NCBI RefSeq assembly: GCF_900114495.1
Contig: NZ_FOZI01000004.1
Location: forward strand, 1-64,000
DNA from: Dyella sp. OK004
GTDB taxonomy: Bacteria; Pseudomonadota; Gammaproteobacteria; Xanthomonadales; Rhodanobacteraceae
Direction of reading: 5' to 3'
Length of the DNA: 64,000 nt
Below, in pieces: positions 13,267 through 25,569 of the stretch. A program made the translations under genes and the position numbers. How positions within the stretch are numbered: the first letter of the stretch is position 1; the number at the start of each line of letters is the position of its first letter. Below the pieces are notes generated by a model that had not been told where the DNA came from, searched no databases, and saw only the letters and a program-made list of their open reading frames with translations.

Positions 13267-16200
13267 ATGAATTCACGCAACACGTCCGCCGTGTTTCGGC
13301 TCCGCCATGCCGCGTTGGCCGTCGCCGTCAGTTTGAGTCTTGGTAGTGGTGCCGTGCTGGCGCAGTCCACCGCCGGCGATATTTCCGGTACTGCCACCTA
13401 TGCCGCCGGCGAAACCATCGTCATCAAGAATCTGGATTCCGGTTTGTCACGCTCGGTGAATCTGCCGGCTGATGGCAAGTTCCGTGTGCCGTCGTTGCCG
13501 AGTGGTCGCTACGAGGTTCAGCTGCTCCAAAACGGCAAGACGGTCGGCACCAATAATGTGACGGTGGTTGCCGGCCAAACGGCGCAGGTCAATCTTGGCG
13601 CCGAAATCCAGGCAACCAGTCTGTCGAGCGTGACGGTAACGGCGAATGCCATTCCCGCCATCGATGTCAGTTCGATCGAAAGCCGCACCACCTTCACGGC
13701 TTCACAGCTGAACTCGTTGCCAGTGCCGCGCGATATCGTCAGTGTGGCTACGTTGGCACCGGGTGTAGTTAAGGGTAATGCCGTATTCGGCAATCTGCCG
13801 TCTTTCGGCGGCTCGTCTGTGGCCGAAAACAGTTACTACGTTAATGGCTTCAACGTCACCAATCTGTACAACAACCTCTCATTCGGCCAAGTGCCGTTCC
13901 AGGCGATCGATCAGCTCGATGTGCAGACGGGCGGTTATGGCGCGCAATATGGTTTCTCTACCGGTGGTGTGACTAGCGTCAACATCAAGCGTGGTACCAA
14001 CGAATGGAAAGGCGGCGTAAGTTGGGCCACCGTTCCGGGTTGGACACGCGAAACGCAACCAAACGTAAAACGCGCCAATGGCACCACGTTCCGTAACTAC
14101 GACAAGAACAGCAGCGCCAGCAATGTCTATTCAGCTTGGTTAGGTGGCCCCCTAATTAAAGACAAGCTGTTTATTTTCGCGTTGGGTGAATTCACCAAGA
14201 GCACTAACACGACGTATGGCGCTTCGAGCTCAACCAGCAATAGCAATAATTTCAGCAGCGCAACGGCTTACGATCTGACCAGCAAGAGTCCGTATTGGGT
14301 GGTGAAGGTTGATTGGAACATCAACGACAGCAATCATCTTGAATACACTGGCTTCAACAACACCGATAACAACAAATACAAGTACAGCAGCGCGGCCTAT
14401 ACCGATGGCGAGTCGTCCAAGACGGGTTACCTCGGTGATATGCACACTAAGTTTGGTGGCCTGACAAACATCCTGAAGTACACCGGTTACCTGACGGATA
14501 CGCTGACCCTCACCGCCCAGTACGGCAAGATGGACAGCAACAACTCGACCTATACGGTCAGCCCCAACGGTACGCAGACCAGGTACAACGGCGATATCAA
14601 CGCCCCGAATTCGGGTTGCCCGTATGTCGCTTATCGTCTCACCACCGCTAGTCCCCAGGCGTGGGGGCCGCGTGGTTGCTGGATTGTCAGCAGCTTTGAT
14701 CGATATGGTGGCGACGATCAGCGAAAAGCTGGCCGCATTGACCTAGATTGGAAGTTAGGCAGCCATGACATCGGCGTCGGTTACTCCGACGAGCGTTGGT
14801 CGTCGGATGCTGGTACGGCTTATTCCGGTGGTCACTACTATTACTACTACAGCAAGCCGAACGCCGCCGATCCAGTGAATCGTCCCGGTCTCGTTTTCGA
14901 TACGGTGTTCAGCACCGGTGGCATGGTCAAGGTCAACCAGAAATCGTGGTACCTGGAAGATCGTTGGCAGGTCAGCGACAAGCTGATGCTCTATGGCGGT
15001 ATACGTAACGACAACTTCAATAACAAGAACGGCAACGGTCAGACCTTCGTCAAACAGGACAACATCTGGCAGCCGCGCCTCGGCTTTTCATGGGACGTTC
15101 TGGGCGACTCGTCGTTCAAGATTTTCGGTACCGCCGGCCGCTATTCGCTGCCTATGGCCGCCAACGTAGCGCTGCGTGCCGCGACGGCGTCCTACTACGT
15201 TGAGTACGACAGCCTGTATTCCGGCATCAACCCCGATGGCTCGCCGGTTTTGGTCGGTGATCGAGGTGGCGAAGGCGTCTACGTTTCCAATGGCGAGGAC
15301 GGCAGCACGCCGGACCCGAAGTCAGTCAGCAGCAAGGGTCTGAAGCCTTATGTGCAGGATGAGTACATCTTGGGCTTTCAGAAGACGCTTCGCAGCGATG
15401 TGAGCTTCTTCGACAACTGGACCGTTGGCGCGAAGGCAACTTATCGCAAGCTGCGTAATTCCATTGATGACACCTGCGACTCGCGCCCGCTGTTCGCTCT
15501 TGCCCAGGAAAAGGGGCTTGATGGTGCTTGGGATGACGAATGGACCGTGCCCAGCGGCATGCCGGGTTGCTGGATTTTCAATCCGGGTAGTGCTCTTAAG
15601 CTGACCACGTCGTTGGACGGCTCATCCAACAAGTTTGATGTGACGATTCCTGGCAATCAGTTGGGACCAGCCGCCAAGCGCTCCTATCAGGGTATTGAGC
15701 TGAAGGCCGAGAAAACCACGGACAAGTACTACGTCAACGCGTCGTACACGTGGTCGCGCAGCTACGGCAACACCGAAGGTCTGGTGAAATCGAACAACGG
15801 TCAGGACGATACCGGCACCACGGCTGACTTCGACTTCCCGGAGATCATGGCGGGGGCCAACGGTTATCTGCCCAACGATCGTCGCCACAGCTTCAAGCTC
15901 TACGGTGGTTACAAGTTCACGCCAGAGTGGTCGGCCGGTCTGAATATGCTGGTGCAATCGGGCACCCCCATCAGCTGCTACGGCGGCGGCGGTGGCACGC
16001 TCGGAACCCACTACGGCTACGGTGCACAGTTCCACGTGTGCAACGGCCAAGTCAGCCCTGAGGGTGGAGAAGGCCGTACCCCTTGGACCTGGACGGTCAG
16101 CCCGAACGTCGCGTATCAGCCGTCCTGGGCCAAGGGTCTGACGATGCAGCTGTCGGTGATCAATCTGTTCAACAACGACAAGCCTGTTTTCGTTTACGAA

Positions 16201-16320
16201 CAGTACGAAACGATTAGCGCGGCAGGTGCACGTACTGCCTACACCAACTACAAGCTGCCGAAGTACTTCAACACTCCGCGCTATGCGCGCTTCCAGGTGC
16301 AGTACGACTTCTCGCTGTAA
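13267..16320 (+). CDS. TonB-dependent receptor, Oar-like, with carboxypeptidase-regulatory-like domain
   Basis: A 1017-residue outer-membrane protein. Signal peptide about 1-32 (cut after VLA). An Ig-like carboxypeptidase-regulatory fold at about 35-115 (DISGTATYAAGETI, LPSGRYEVQLL) precedes the plug (about 130-240, with VNGFNVTNLYNN and GGYGAQYGFSTGGVTSV) and a long barrel ending QVQYDFSL. Oar-type receptors import large substrates with TonB/ExbBD energy; the ligand is unknown. RBS AGGGGAG is 9-10 bases before the ATG. The upstream 297 bases hold a long leader with a small hairpin (about 13208-13226). The gene stands alone with its own terminator. Confidence 0.88.
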   Translation: MNSRNTSAVFRLRHAALAVAVSLSLGSGAVLAQSTAGDISGTATYAAGETIVIKNLDSGLSRSVNLPADGKFRVPSLPSGRYEVQLLQNGKTVGTNNVTVVAGQTAQVNLGAEIQATSLSSVTVTANAIPAIDVSSIESRTTFTASQLNSLPVPRDIVSVATLAPGVVKGNAVFGNLPSFGGSSVAENSYYVNGFNVTNLYNNLSFGQVPFQAIDQLDVQTGGYGAQYGFSTGGVTSVNIKRGTNEWKGGVSWATVPGWTRETQPNVKRANGTTFRNYDKNSSASNVYSAWLGGPLIKDKLFIFALGEFTKSTNTTYGASSSTSNSNNFSSATAYDLTSKSPYWVVKVDWNINDSNHLEYTGFNNTDNNKYKYSSAAYTDGESSKTGYLGDMHTKFGGLTNILKYTGYLTDTLTLTAQYGKMDSNNSTYTVSPNGTQTRYNGDINAPNSGCPYVAYRLTTASPQAWGPRGCWIVSSFDRYGGDDQRKAGRIDLDWKLGSHDIGVGYSDERWSSDAGTAYSGGHYYYYYSKPNAADPVNRPGLVFDTVFSTGGMVKVNQKSWYLEDRWQVSDKLMLYGGIRNDNFNNKNGNGQTFVKQDNIWQPRLGFSWDVLGDSSFKIFGTAGRYSLPMAANVALRAATASYYVEYDSLYSGINPDGSPVLVGDRGGEGVYVSNGEDGSTPDPKSVSSKGLKPYVQDEYILGFQKTLRSDVSFFDNWTVGAKATYRKLRNSIDDTCDSRPLFALAQEKGLDGAWDDEWTVPSGMPGCWIFNPGSALKLTTSLDGSSNKFDVTIPGNQLGPAAKRSYQGIELKAEKTTDKYYVNASYTWSRSYGNTEGLVKSNNGQDDTGTTADFDFPEIMAGANGYLPNDRRHSFKLYGGYKFTPEWSAGLNMLVQSGTPISCYGGGGGTLGTHYGYGAQFHVCNGQVSPEGGEGRTPWTWTVSPNVAYQPSWAKGLTMQLSVINLFNNDKPVFVYEQYETISAAGARTAYTNYKLPKYFNTPRYARFQVQYDFSL

Positions 16321-16348
16321 TCCTCGAAGTATCCGCTGACGCGGGAAA

Positions 16349-16379
16349 GGGTCGCCGGTTTCCGGCGGCCCTTTTCTTT
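16349..16379 (+). terminator. intrinsic terminator of the Oar-like receptor gene
   Basis: GGGTCGCCGG (16349-16358) pairs with CCGGCGGCCC with one G-U pair around loop TTT. TTTTCTTT follows. It lies 28 bases after the stop codon. Confidence 0.85.
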
Positions 16380-16569
16380 GGGCGGCCTGATCAGCCCAGG
16401 ATTGCGACCGGAATCCCCCTTCGGGGGCGTATGGAGCGCCTTGATCCTATTGACTTTTCTGGGTGGATAATTTTGGGGTATGCTTGTAGCTTCCCCCGCG
16501 AACACCAATGGGCGCACTGCGCCAAGCCTTGGTCTCGCGCCCCGTTTCATAGCTTGATTGAGGTTCCAC

Positions 16570-17448
16570 ATGCGCAGGTTGGTTTGGTCGCTGATGTCGG
16601 TGGCAGCCCTGGCTCTCGCCGGCTGCAATTCTTCTGATACGTCGCAATCCGCGGCGCAGGGCGGTTCGGCTGCTCCCGCTGGTTCGGCGGCGGCGGGTCC
16701 GGCGGCCAAGGCCAATGCGGTCAGCGGTACCGTGACGCTGCGTGACAGCGCTGCCCAGCTTTCGCCCCAGGCCAAGCTGGAGGTCAAGCTGGTCGACGTG
16801 AGCGCGCAGGATGCCGCGCCGCTCGCTGCCAAGACGATCGAGCCGGTGGCCAGCCTGCCGCAGTCGTTTGAGCTGGAGTTCAATCCGGCCGACGTGAATC
16901 CCAACGACATGTACATCGTCCAGGCCGTGCTGACGGATGGCGACCGCCGCTATACCCCGCCGCTGCAGTCGACGGTGTTGACCAAGGGTGCAGCGAACCA
17001 GGTGTCGATCCAACTGGTGGGCGAGCAGACCCCGGGCGAGAAAGAACTGGCTGCCTTCAGCTCCGTGCAGAAGCAGATCGGCGGTATGAAGATCAGCAAC
17101 GGCACTAAGCTTGAAGACAAGGTTTCGCGCGGCTGGCAGTTGTTCCGCGAGGCGGGCGAGGTCAAGTTCATCCGTGAGCAGGTCGATTACGGCGACAAGG
17201 GCTTCACCAGCACGGATTACGCCTTCAAGGATGGCAAGCCGTGGGTGGTGGTGCAGCAGAAGAAGGCCAGCAAGGACGCCCGTCCGAACTCCACCGAGCG
17301 TGCCGGCTGGAACGGCGAAGGCGCATTGGTGCTGAAGCAGAGCCAGGCAGGCGGCAAGACCGAGCCGCTGGCTGACGACGAGGCCGCCAGCCTGCAGAAG
17401 CAAGCCCAGGCGATCCTGAGCCTGGCGACCGGCGGCAAGGGCAAGTAA
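16570..17448 (+). CDS. YbaY-like lipoprotein with extra C-terminal domain
   Basis: A 292-residue lipoprotein. The signal ends in the lipobox LAGC (Cys19). A low-complexity Ala/Gly/Ser linker leads to a YbaY/YscW-type beta domain (about 50-145) marked by VSGTVTLRDS, KLEVKLVDVS and a closing QVSIQLVGE. The last 130 residues are not recognised; they include a WQLFREAGEVKFIREQ segment and are predicted to be periplasmic. The start is the ATG with GAGG 6 bases upstream; a TTG four codons earlier is less likely. The role is unknown. It ends at a shared bidirectional terminator with the esterase gene. Confidence 0.75.
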   Translation: MRRLVWSLMSVAALALAGCNSSDTSQSAAQGGSAAPAGSAAAGPAAKANAVSGTVTLRDSAAQLSPQAKLEVKLVDVSAQDAAPLAAKTIEPVASLPQSFELEFNPADVNPNDMYIVQAVLTDGDRRYTPPLQSTVLTKGAANQVSIQLVGEQTPGEKELAAFSSVQKQIGGMKISNGTKLEDKVSRGWQLFREAGEVKFIREQVDYGDKGFTSTDYAFKDGKPWVVVQQKKASKDARPNSTERAGWNGEGALVLKQSQAGGKTEPLADDEAASLQKQAQAILSLATGGKGK

Positions 17449-17490
17449 GCCCCGGCCGTGTGGGCGTCCGAATCACGGGCGCCGGAAATG

Positions 17491-17522
17491 AAAAAGCCGT
17501 CCGCGTAAGCGGACGGCTTTTT
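17491..17522. terminator. bidirectional terminator between lipoprotein and esterase genes
   Basis: AAAAAGCCGTCCGC (17491-17504), loop GTAA, GCGGACGGCTTTTT (17509-17522) is a perfect stem with A/T flanks on both strands. It serves the two convergent genes. Confidence 0.93.
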
Positions 17523-17541
17523 GTTTGGATGAAGACCGGCC

Positions 17542-19386
17542 TTAGAAGCCGACCTTCACACCCAGGTTGACGCTGTTGTACTTCTGGCTGTTGTCGCTGA
17601 AGCGGCCGCTGTAGCCCACCCAGCCCGTGACGTTCGGGCTGAACTGAGCTTGCAGACCGATGTCGGCGCTGCCCCAGGTCTTGTCCGGGCTGAAGCCGGT
17701 CAGGGAGAACGTGCCCGGCATGCTGTTCACGCCTGCAGTGATCGCGCGCGGATCAGCCTTGCTGTCGTGGTTCCAGGCGAGTTCGGCGTACGGCGACAGC
17801 ATCATGCCGCCAGCCTGCCAATGACCCTGCAGGCGCCAGCCCAAGGTGGAGATCAGCGCGTCACGCTGCTGGCGGCCGAACCACATGGCGGTGCTGTCGC
17901 TGCCATCCTCGCTGTAGCCGTTGACCTTCACGCTCTGCCATTCGACGTTGGCGAAGGGGCCAGTGCGCAGGCCGGAGAAGTCGAACCACCAGCCGCCGGT
18001 CAAGCCGCCGCCGAGGCGGCTGCCATCCGCTTTACCGCTCTCGCTGCGCTGAGCAGCACCAAGCGTGATGCGGCGTTCGATATCGGAGAAGTTGGACTGG
18101 CCGAAATCGGCGTAGCCGCCGACATAGCCGCCGCCGTTGTGATAGGTCAGATAACCCAGGCCGCTGATGTCCTGCAGCTTGTAACCGCCACCGCCAGCGA
18201 AGTCAGCATTGTGCTGACCAATGCCCAGCGCCACGCCTGCGGAGAAGTGATCGTTGATGCGCACGTCGGCACCCAAGGTCAGGTTGACGTTGTCGCTGGT
18301 GGTCTTCGGCGAGCTGCTCTGCTGCTTGAAGTCCTGACGTGCGTAATCGACATTGGCGAAGAAGCGCGTATCGCTACCGATGCTGTCGGCCAGCATTTCG
18401 TTACGAATGGCGCGAGTCTGCGCGGCGCTGGCCGCGAGCGGGGCTTCGCCCAGCAGGGAGATCTGGCCCGGGGCACGGATCAGCGACACCACGTACTGGC
18501 CCAGCATGGCGTGAGCCGCGGTGGTTGGATGCACGCCGTCGGCAAACAGGTAGGTATTGTTGGTACCGGCTGCATAGCTGTAGGGCAGGCCGGAGCCGGC
18601 CGGGCCGCACTGCACCGAGGTGCCGTTACAGGCCGGCGTGGTGACGTTAGTGAAACCGTAGGCAGACGGATTGGCGATCACTTCGTTGAGCAGTGCGAAG
18701 GTATTCACCGGAATCACGTTGAGGCCGTTGTTGCTGAGCTGGGTGATGCCCGCGCCGAGCGTGCCGTTGAAGGCAAGCGAAAGCTGCGTGGCACCTGCGG
18801 CGGCGGCCGGGCCACCGGCCATGGCGGACGGGGTCTTGCCGATATCCGGCAGGTTGTAGACCACCACGTACTTGGCGCCAGCGGCCTGCAGCTGACCAAT
18901 CATGCCCAGCTCAGTCTGCGCGGCGGAGATGGCGCCGGCAGCGAGCACGTTCGGATTGGTGGAGGTGGCGGTCAGATAGAAGATGTCGTTGGCGCCGCCC
19001 CATACCTGGTAGAGCGCCTTGGAATCGGCTGCGCCGCCGTTGGCGGCCAGATACATCTGCATCTGCTGCGGCAGCAGCGGCACGCCGGCCGGTGTGCCTG
19101 GTGAGTTGTGCTGGATACCAGCGCCGCCGAAGGCGAAATCCGTACCGCCCGACAGCGAATTGGTCACCGGCAGATTCAGTGCGGCCGCCACGTTCTCGGC
19201 CGTGGTGGTGCCCGGATTGGTGGTGAAGCGCAGCGGCACCGGCGAGCCCGACAGCTTGGCGATATTGCCAGCGTCGCTGAGGCTGTCGCCGATCACGACG
19301 ACTTTGCTGAAATCAGTGGCGGAAGCGGCAGTGCTGAACAGCAGGGCGGCGGCGATGGCGCCGGCAATATGGCGAGTGCGGGGCAT
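17542..19386 (-). CDS. GDSL esterase/lipase autotransporter
   Basis: A 614-residue type V secreted esterase, similar in layout to Pseudomonas EstA. Signal peptide 1-23 (ends ASA). The SGNH hydrolase domain has block I VVIGDSLSD (Ser35), block III GGAND (Asn133) and block V FADGVHPT (Asp283, His286). From about residue 345 a 12-strand autotransporter barrel follows, ending in VNLGVKVGF with a terminal Phe. It should display an ester hydrolase on the cell surface, acting on lipids or short esters. The gene stands alone between the terminator and tex. Confidence 0.92.
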   Translation of the reverse strand: MPRTRHIAGAIAAALLFSTAASATDFSKVVVIGDSLSDAGNIAKLSGSPVPLRFTTNPGTTTAENVAAALNLPVTNSLSGGTDFAFGGAGIQHNSPGTPAGVPLLPQQMQMYLAANGGAADSKALYQVWGGANDIFYLTATSTNPNVLAAGAISAAQTELGMIGQLQAAGAKYVVVYNLPDIGKTPSAMAGGPAAAAGATQLSLAFNGTLGAGITQLSNNGLNVIPVNTFALLNEVIANPSAYGFTNVTTPACNGTSVQCGPAGSGLPYSYAAGTNNTYLFADGVHPTTAAHAMLGQYVVSLIRAPGQISLLGEAPLAASAAQTRAIRNEMLADSIGSDTRFFANVDYARQDFKQQSSSPKTTSDNVNLTLGADVRINDHFSAGVALGIGQHNADFAGGGGYKLQDISGLGYLTYHNGGGYVGGYADFGQSNFSDIERRITLGAAQRSESGKADGSRLGGGLTGGWWFDFSGLRTGPFANVEWQSVKVNGYSEDGSDSTAMWFGRQQRDALISTLGWRLQGHWQAGGMMLSPYAELAWNHDSKADPRAITAGVNSMPGTFSLTGFSPDKTWGSADIGLQAQFSPNVTGWVGYSGRFSDNSQKYNSVNLGVKVGF

Positions 19387-19505
19387 GACGATAACGCTCC
19401 TGGGGCCGGGATGGCCTTTGTTATTCCCGCGTTACGGTAATGCATGCCCATACGTAAGCGCATGCTGCGCTGCATCGCGGCGCAGCATGCGTCGGGCGGA
19501 GGGTT

Positions 19506-21836
<2,331 letters not shown>

Positions 21837-22096
21837 GAGGCTGTACGAATTCCTTGGATGTCTGCGTATGCCGGCCCCATGGGCCGGATCACCGATAATA
21901 GCAAGCTGTTTCCTCTGGCCCACTCCATCAGGGGCGGATGAGCGGGCAGGGTTCAGGGCGAGAGGATCTCTGCTCCCGCGCCTATGTGGCTACCGGGTCC
22001 CTTCTTGCGACGGTTTCGCCAAATCAGGATGCTTGGGTGGCCGCGCGGTGCCATGTCCGCACGGCCTATGTCACGACATGGTCTACAGGGGACAAC

Positions 22097-22702
22097 ATGA
22101 TCAAGATGATCCGCATATGGGCGGCGGTGACGCTCGTGCTGCTTTTGACCGGCTGCCAGTCGAGTCTGATGACCAAGTCCAGCAAGGAAGCAACTACGGT
22201 GGCGCCCGGCGGGGCCACGGTGGTTTTCCTGCGACCCTCCTCATTCGGCGGAGCCATTCAATCGTCGGTGTATGACGTGACCGGCGGGCAGACAACGTTT
22301 GGCGGCATCGTTTCGACCAAGACCAGCGTGCAGATGCAGGTGCCTGCGGGCGAGCATCTGTTCATGGTGATCGCGGAGAACGCGGATTTCGTGAATGCCA
22401 ATCTCGACGCGGGCAAGACCTATTACGTGCTGGTCATGCCGCGCATCGGTGTGTGGAAGGCGCGCTTTTCGCTGATCCCGATCCACAGCGACGCTTCCGC
22501 CAAATACAACCTGCAGTCGAAGGATTTCGCCGACTGGAAGCAAAGCAGCGAGCCCGTGGTAAAGACCCCGGGTGCTGACGCTTGGTACCAGCAGAATAAA
22601 GCGGATATCGAAGCCAAGCGCCTCGACTATATGAAGAAGTGGGATCGCATGGACCCGGAGCACAAGGCCGAGTTGACCTTGCATGCGCAAGACGGCGTCT
22701 GA
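22097..22702 (+). CDS. DUF2846-like lipoprotein
   Basis: A 201-residue predicted lipoprotein. MIKMIRIWAAVTLVLLLTGC gives a signal with lipobox LTGC (Cys20). A beta-rich domain follows with VVFLRPSSFGGAIQS, a middle VPAGEHLFMVIAENAD and GKTYYVLVMPR, a pattern like DUF2846 proteins. The C-terminal 60 residues are charged and helical. The start ATG has AGGGGAC just upstream; the frame extends 53 codons further without a ribosome site. Function unknown. It diverges from tex and ends at a terminator shared with the convergent RDD gene. Confidence 0.7.
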   Translation: MIKMIRIWAAVTLVLLLTGCQSSLMTKSSKEATTVAPGGATVVFLRPSSFGGAIQSSVYDVTGGQTTFGGIVSTKTSVQMQVPAGEHLFMVIAENADFVNANLDAGKTYYVLVMPRIGVWKARFSLIPIHSDASAKYNLQSKDFADWKQSSEPVVKTPGADAWYQQNKADIEAKRLDYMKKWDRMDPEHKAELTLHAQDGV

Positions 22703-22722
22703 CCGTCTCATGCTCGAGCTTT

Positions 22723-22755
22723 AAAAAAAGCGCCGGTAAACCGGCGCTTTTTCTT
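22723..22755. terminator. bidirectional terminator
   Basis: AAAGCGCCGG (22727-22736), loop TAAA, CCGGCGCTTT (22741-22750), with A-run before and TTC TTT after. It lies between the lipoprotein gene and the convergent GYF-RDD gene, overlapping the latter's stop by one base. Confidence 0.9.
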
Positions 22756-23513
22756 TAGGCGTTGAACGCGCCGTCGTCCCGGCCGCGCGGTGGTTGTGTG
22801 ACGGCTTGCTCACCTGCACGGCCATTAAGGACCAGCGTACTGGCGACCAAGTCATGCAGTCCCTGCTTGCGCTGGGTCCATGCGACCGCGAGGTAACACA
22901 CCATCGGAATCAACCAGATGATCATATTGGTCAGGCGCACGGCGTTGCGCGCGGCGGCGCGGCCCAGTGACAGGCGCTGGCCGTTGATGTCGGTGACGCG
23001 CAGGCGCAGGGCCAGCTTGCCCGGAGTGGCCTGCCATTTCGAGCCTTCAAATAGCGCGTAATAGACGAAGCCGATAACAACCGTGGCGATGGACGAACTC
23101 TGTGCGCCCAGAGCGTACTCGCGCATGGCCGTCGCCATGTCCGCGCCGCCTTGTACCTGCTCGAGAAAGTGCTTGTAGGCATCCAGACCACCGAAGGCGT
23201 AGAAGGCAATGGCCGAAGGCACGATCAGCACGATCAGGTCGATCACCCACGCACCGAAGCGCTGCCAGAAACCGGCGTAATCAGCGGCGGCTTCTGGCGC
23301 CGTGATAGCAGCGTGCTGTGGGAGAGGTGGGGCGACGGGAGTGGCTGCGGGCTTTTCATCCGGGAAAAGCACCGACAGTGGCTGCCAGTCGGCCAGGCCT
23401 TCGTACCAGCCGAGATCGTTGGCGCTGATTTGACCACTGCGCAGCCATTGGCGGATATCCGCCTCCTTGTACGGGCCGTGCCGTTCGCCGTCCCTTCCGA
23501 TCCAGACTTCCAT
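22755..23513 (-). CDS. GYF-like domain plus RDD family membrane protein
   Basis: A 252-residue protein joining two modules. Residues about 1-55 form a GYF_2 fold (VWIGRDGERHGPYKEADIRQW, LGWYEGLADWQPL), a likely peptide-binding module facing the cytoplasm. After a Pro/Ala linker, residues about 80-235 form an RDD domain with three or four membrane helices (WQRFGAWVIDLIVLIV, then TPGKLALRLRVTDING). The start ATG of MEVWIG has CGGAG 9 bases upstream; 22 further upstream codons are unsupported. Function unknown. It lies 94 bases after mnmG on the same strand. Confidence 0.85.
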   Translation of the reverse strand: MEVWIGRDGERHGPYKEADIRQWLRSGQISANDLGWYEGLADWQPLSVLFPDEKPAATPVAPPLPQHAAITAPEAAADYAGFWQRFGAWVIDLIVLIVPSAIAFYAFGGLDAYKHFLEQVQGGADMATAMREYALGAQSSSIATVVIGFVYYALFEGSKWQATPGKLALRLRVTDINGQRLSLGRAAARNAVRLTNMIIWLIPMVCYLAVAWTQRKQGLHDLVASTLVLNGRAGEQAVTQPPRGRDDGAFNA

Positions 23514-23607
23514 CGTGTGCGCTCCGCGGGTCACCAAGGGACGCATGATGCCATGCGCCGATGGTGTAAATGGCTGCAAACCTTGAGGGTATATCGCGTG
23601 TGGTCGC

Positions 23608-25485
23608 TTACGCCGCGGCGCGGCGTTTCAGGTGCACCAGCAGCAGGGAGATTGCCGCCGGTGTCACGCCGCTGATGCGCGCGGCCTGGCCAATGGTTTC
23701 CGGCTGTGCGCGCTTGAGCTTCAGCAAGACCTCGGCGGAGAGGCCGCGCACCTTGTCGTAATCGAAGCTGCCGGGGATGACGGTTTGTTCATGGCGGCGC
23801 TGGCGCTCGATCTCTTCGCGCTGGCGCTCCAGATAACCGGCATATTTGGTCTGCACCTCCACCTGAGCGGCGACGTCGTCGTTCTCAACGGCGGGACCGA
23901 GTTCGGTGACTGAGGTGATCTTGGCGTAGTCCAGCTCCGGACGGCGCAACAGGTCCAGGGCATTGGTTTCTCGACTCACGGCGATACCGAGCTGGCGCTC
24001 GATGGCTGCGCCTAATGCATTGTTCGGCGCTGCCCATAGCGCGCCCAGGCGTTGCGTCTCTCGTTCTACCGCGTCGCGTTTGGCGCGCAAGGCGTCGAAA
24101 CGCGCCTGCGGCACCACACCAAGCGCATGGCCGGTTTCGGTAAGGCGCAGGTCGGCGTTGTCTTCGCGCAGATGCAGCCGATACTCGGCGCGTGAGGTGA
24201 ACATGCGATAGGGCTCGATGGTGCCATTGCTGGTCAAGTCGTCGATCAGCACGCCGATATAGGCTTCATCGCGGCGCGGATACCACGGCGCCTTGCCTTG
24301 CACGGCCAGCGCGGCGTTGAGTCCGGCGATCAGGCCCTGCGCGCCCGCCTCCTCGTAGCCCGTAGTGCCGTTGATCTGGCCGGCGAAATACAGACCGGGG
24401 ATGGCCTTGGTTTCCAGCCAGGGGTGCAGCCCACGCGGATCGAAATAGTCGTACTCGATCGCATAGCCCGGTCGCGTGATGTGCGCGTTTTCGAAACCCT
24501 TGATCGAATGCACCAGCGCCAACTGCACGTCGTAGGGCAGTGAGGTGGAGATGCCGTTGGGATACACCTCGAAGGTGTCCAATCCTTCCGGCTCGATAAA
24601 AATCTGGTGCGACGACTTCTCAGCGAAGCGCACCACCTTGTCCTCGATTGAGGGACAGTAGCGTGGGCCGATGCCTTCGATCTGGCCGGTATACAGCGGC
24701 GAGCGATCCAGCGCGCCGCGGATCACTTCGTGGGTGTGCTCGGTGGTGTGGGTAATCCAGCAGCTGACCTGGCGCGGGTGATCCGCGCGCGAGCCGAGAT
24801 AGGAGAACACGGGTGCAGGATCGTCGCCGGGTTGTTCGTCCAGGCCGGTGAAATCAATGCTGCGCAGGTCGATGCGCGGTGGTGTGCCGGTCTTTAGGCG
24901 GTCAGCAGCCACCGGCAGTTCGCGTAGCTTCTGCGCCAGCGTGCTGGCCGGTGGGTCGCCGGCGCGGCCACCAGCGTACTGGGCCTGACCGATGTGAATC
25001 TTGCCGGCCAGGAAGGTACCGGCGGTGAGCACGACCGAACGGGCGCGGAAGGTCAGGCCCATCTGCGTCACCACACCGGTGACACGGCCACCTTCAAGCA
25101 CCAGGTCATCTACCGCCTGCTGGAATAACTCAAGATTCGGCTGGGTTTCCACCAGGCGGCGGATCGCGGCCTTGTATAGCGCGCGATCGGCCTGGCAGCG
25201 GGTCGCGCGCACGGCCGGTCCCTTGGAGGCATTCAAGGTGCGCCACTGGATGCCGGCGCGATCGGCCGCCTGTGCCATGGCACCGCCCAGGGCGTCGATT
25301 TCCTTGACCAGATGCCCCTTGCCGATACCGCCGATGGCCGGGTTGCAGCTCATCTGCCCGATCGTCTCGATGTTGTGGCTGAGCAGCAGAGTGCGCGCGC
25401 CGGTGCGCGCCGCAGCCAGTGCGGCTTCGGTGCCGGCGTGGCCGCCGCCGATCACGATGACGTCGTAGTGAGTGGGGTGGAGCAT
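23608..25485 (-). CDS. mnmG: tRNA U34 carboxymethylaminomethyl-modifying enzyme MnmG
   Basis: A 625-residue FAD enzyme that, with MnmE, modifies the wobble uridine of several tRNAs. N-terminal dinucleotide-binding motif [19 protein letters not shown] (about 10-28), family signatures [17 protein letters not shown] and [13 protein letters not shown], and the NAD-insertion and helical C-terminal regions are intact. Length fits E. coli MnmG (629). MnmE is not in this window. It is the first gene of a possible two-gene unit with the RDD protein. Confidence 0.97.
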   Translation of the reverse strand: MLHPTHYDVIVIGGGHAGTEAALAAARTGARTLLLSHNIETIGQMSCNPAIGGIGKGHLVKEIDALGGAMAQAADRAGIQWRTLNASKGPAVRATRCQADRALYKAAIRRLVETQPNLELFQQAVDDLVLEGGRVTGVVTQMGLTFRARSVVLTAGTFLAGKIHIGQAQYAGGRAGDPPASTLAQKLRELPVAADRLKTGTPPRIDLRSIDFTGLDEQPGDDPAPVFSYLGSRADHPRQVSCWITHTTEHTHEVIRGALDRSPLYTGQIEGIGPRYCPSIEDKVVRFAEKSSHQIFIEPEGLDTFEVYPNGISTSLPYDVQLALVHSIKGFENAHITRPGYAIEYDYFDPRGLHPWLETKAIPGLYFAGQINGTTGYEEAGAQGLIAGLNAALAVQGKAPWYPRRDEAYIGVLIDDLTSNGTIEPYRMFTSRAEYRLHLREDNADLRLTETGHALGVVPQARFDALRAKRDAVERETQRLGALWAAPNNALGAAIERQLGIAVSRETNALDLLRRPELDYAKITSVTELGPAVENDDVAAQVEVQTKYAGYLERQREEIERQRRHEQTVIPGSFDYDKVRGLSAEVLLKLKRAQPETIGQAARISGVTPAAISLLLVHLKRRAAA

Positions 25486-25569
25486 AGGAAACTGCCTAAC
25501 TGGCGCAAAAAGTGACCAAACAGGACGCTATGGTAGCGCGGTCAATAGTTTACGGGCGGATAGGATAAG

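Noticed and set aside
17542-17560. Frameshift in the esterase barrel end
   Set aside because: The frame runs cleanly to a terminal Phe, as expected for autotransporters.
17650-19104. 484-codon open frame opposite the esterase gene
   Set aside because: It is a high-GC antisense shadow of the autotransporter; no family or ribosome site.
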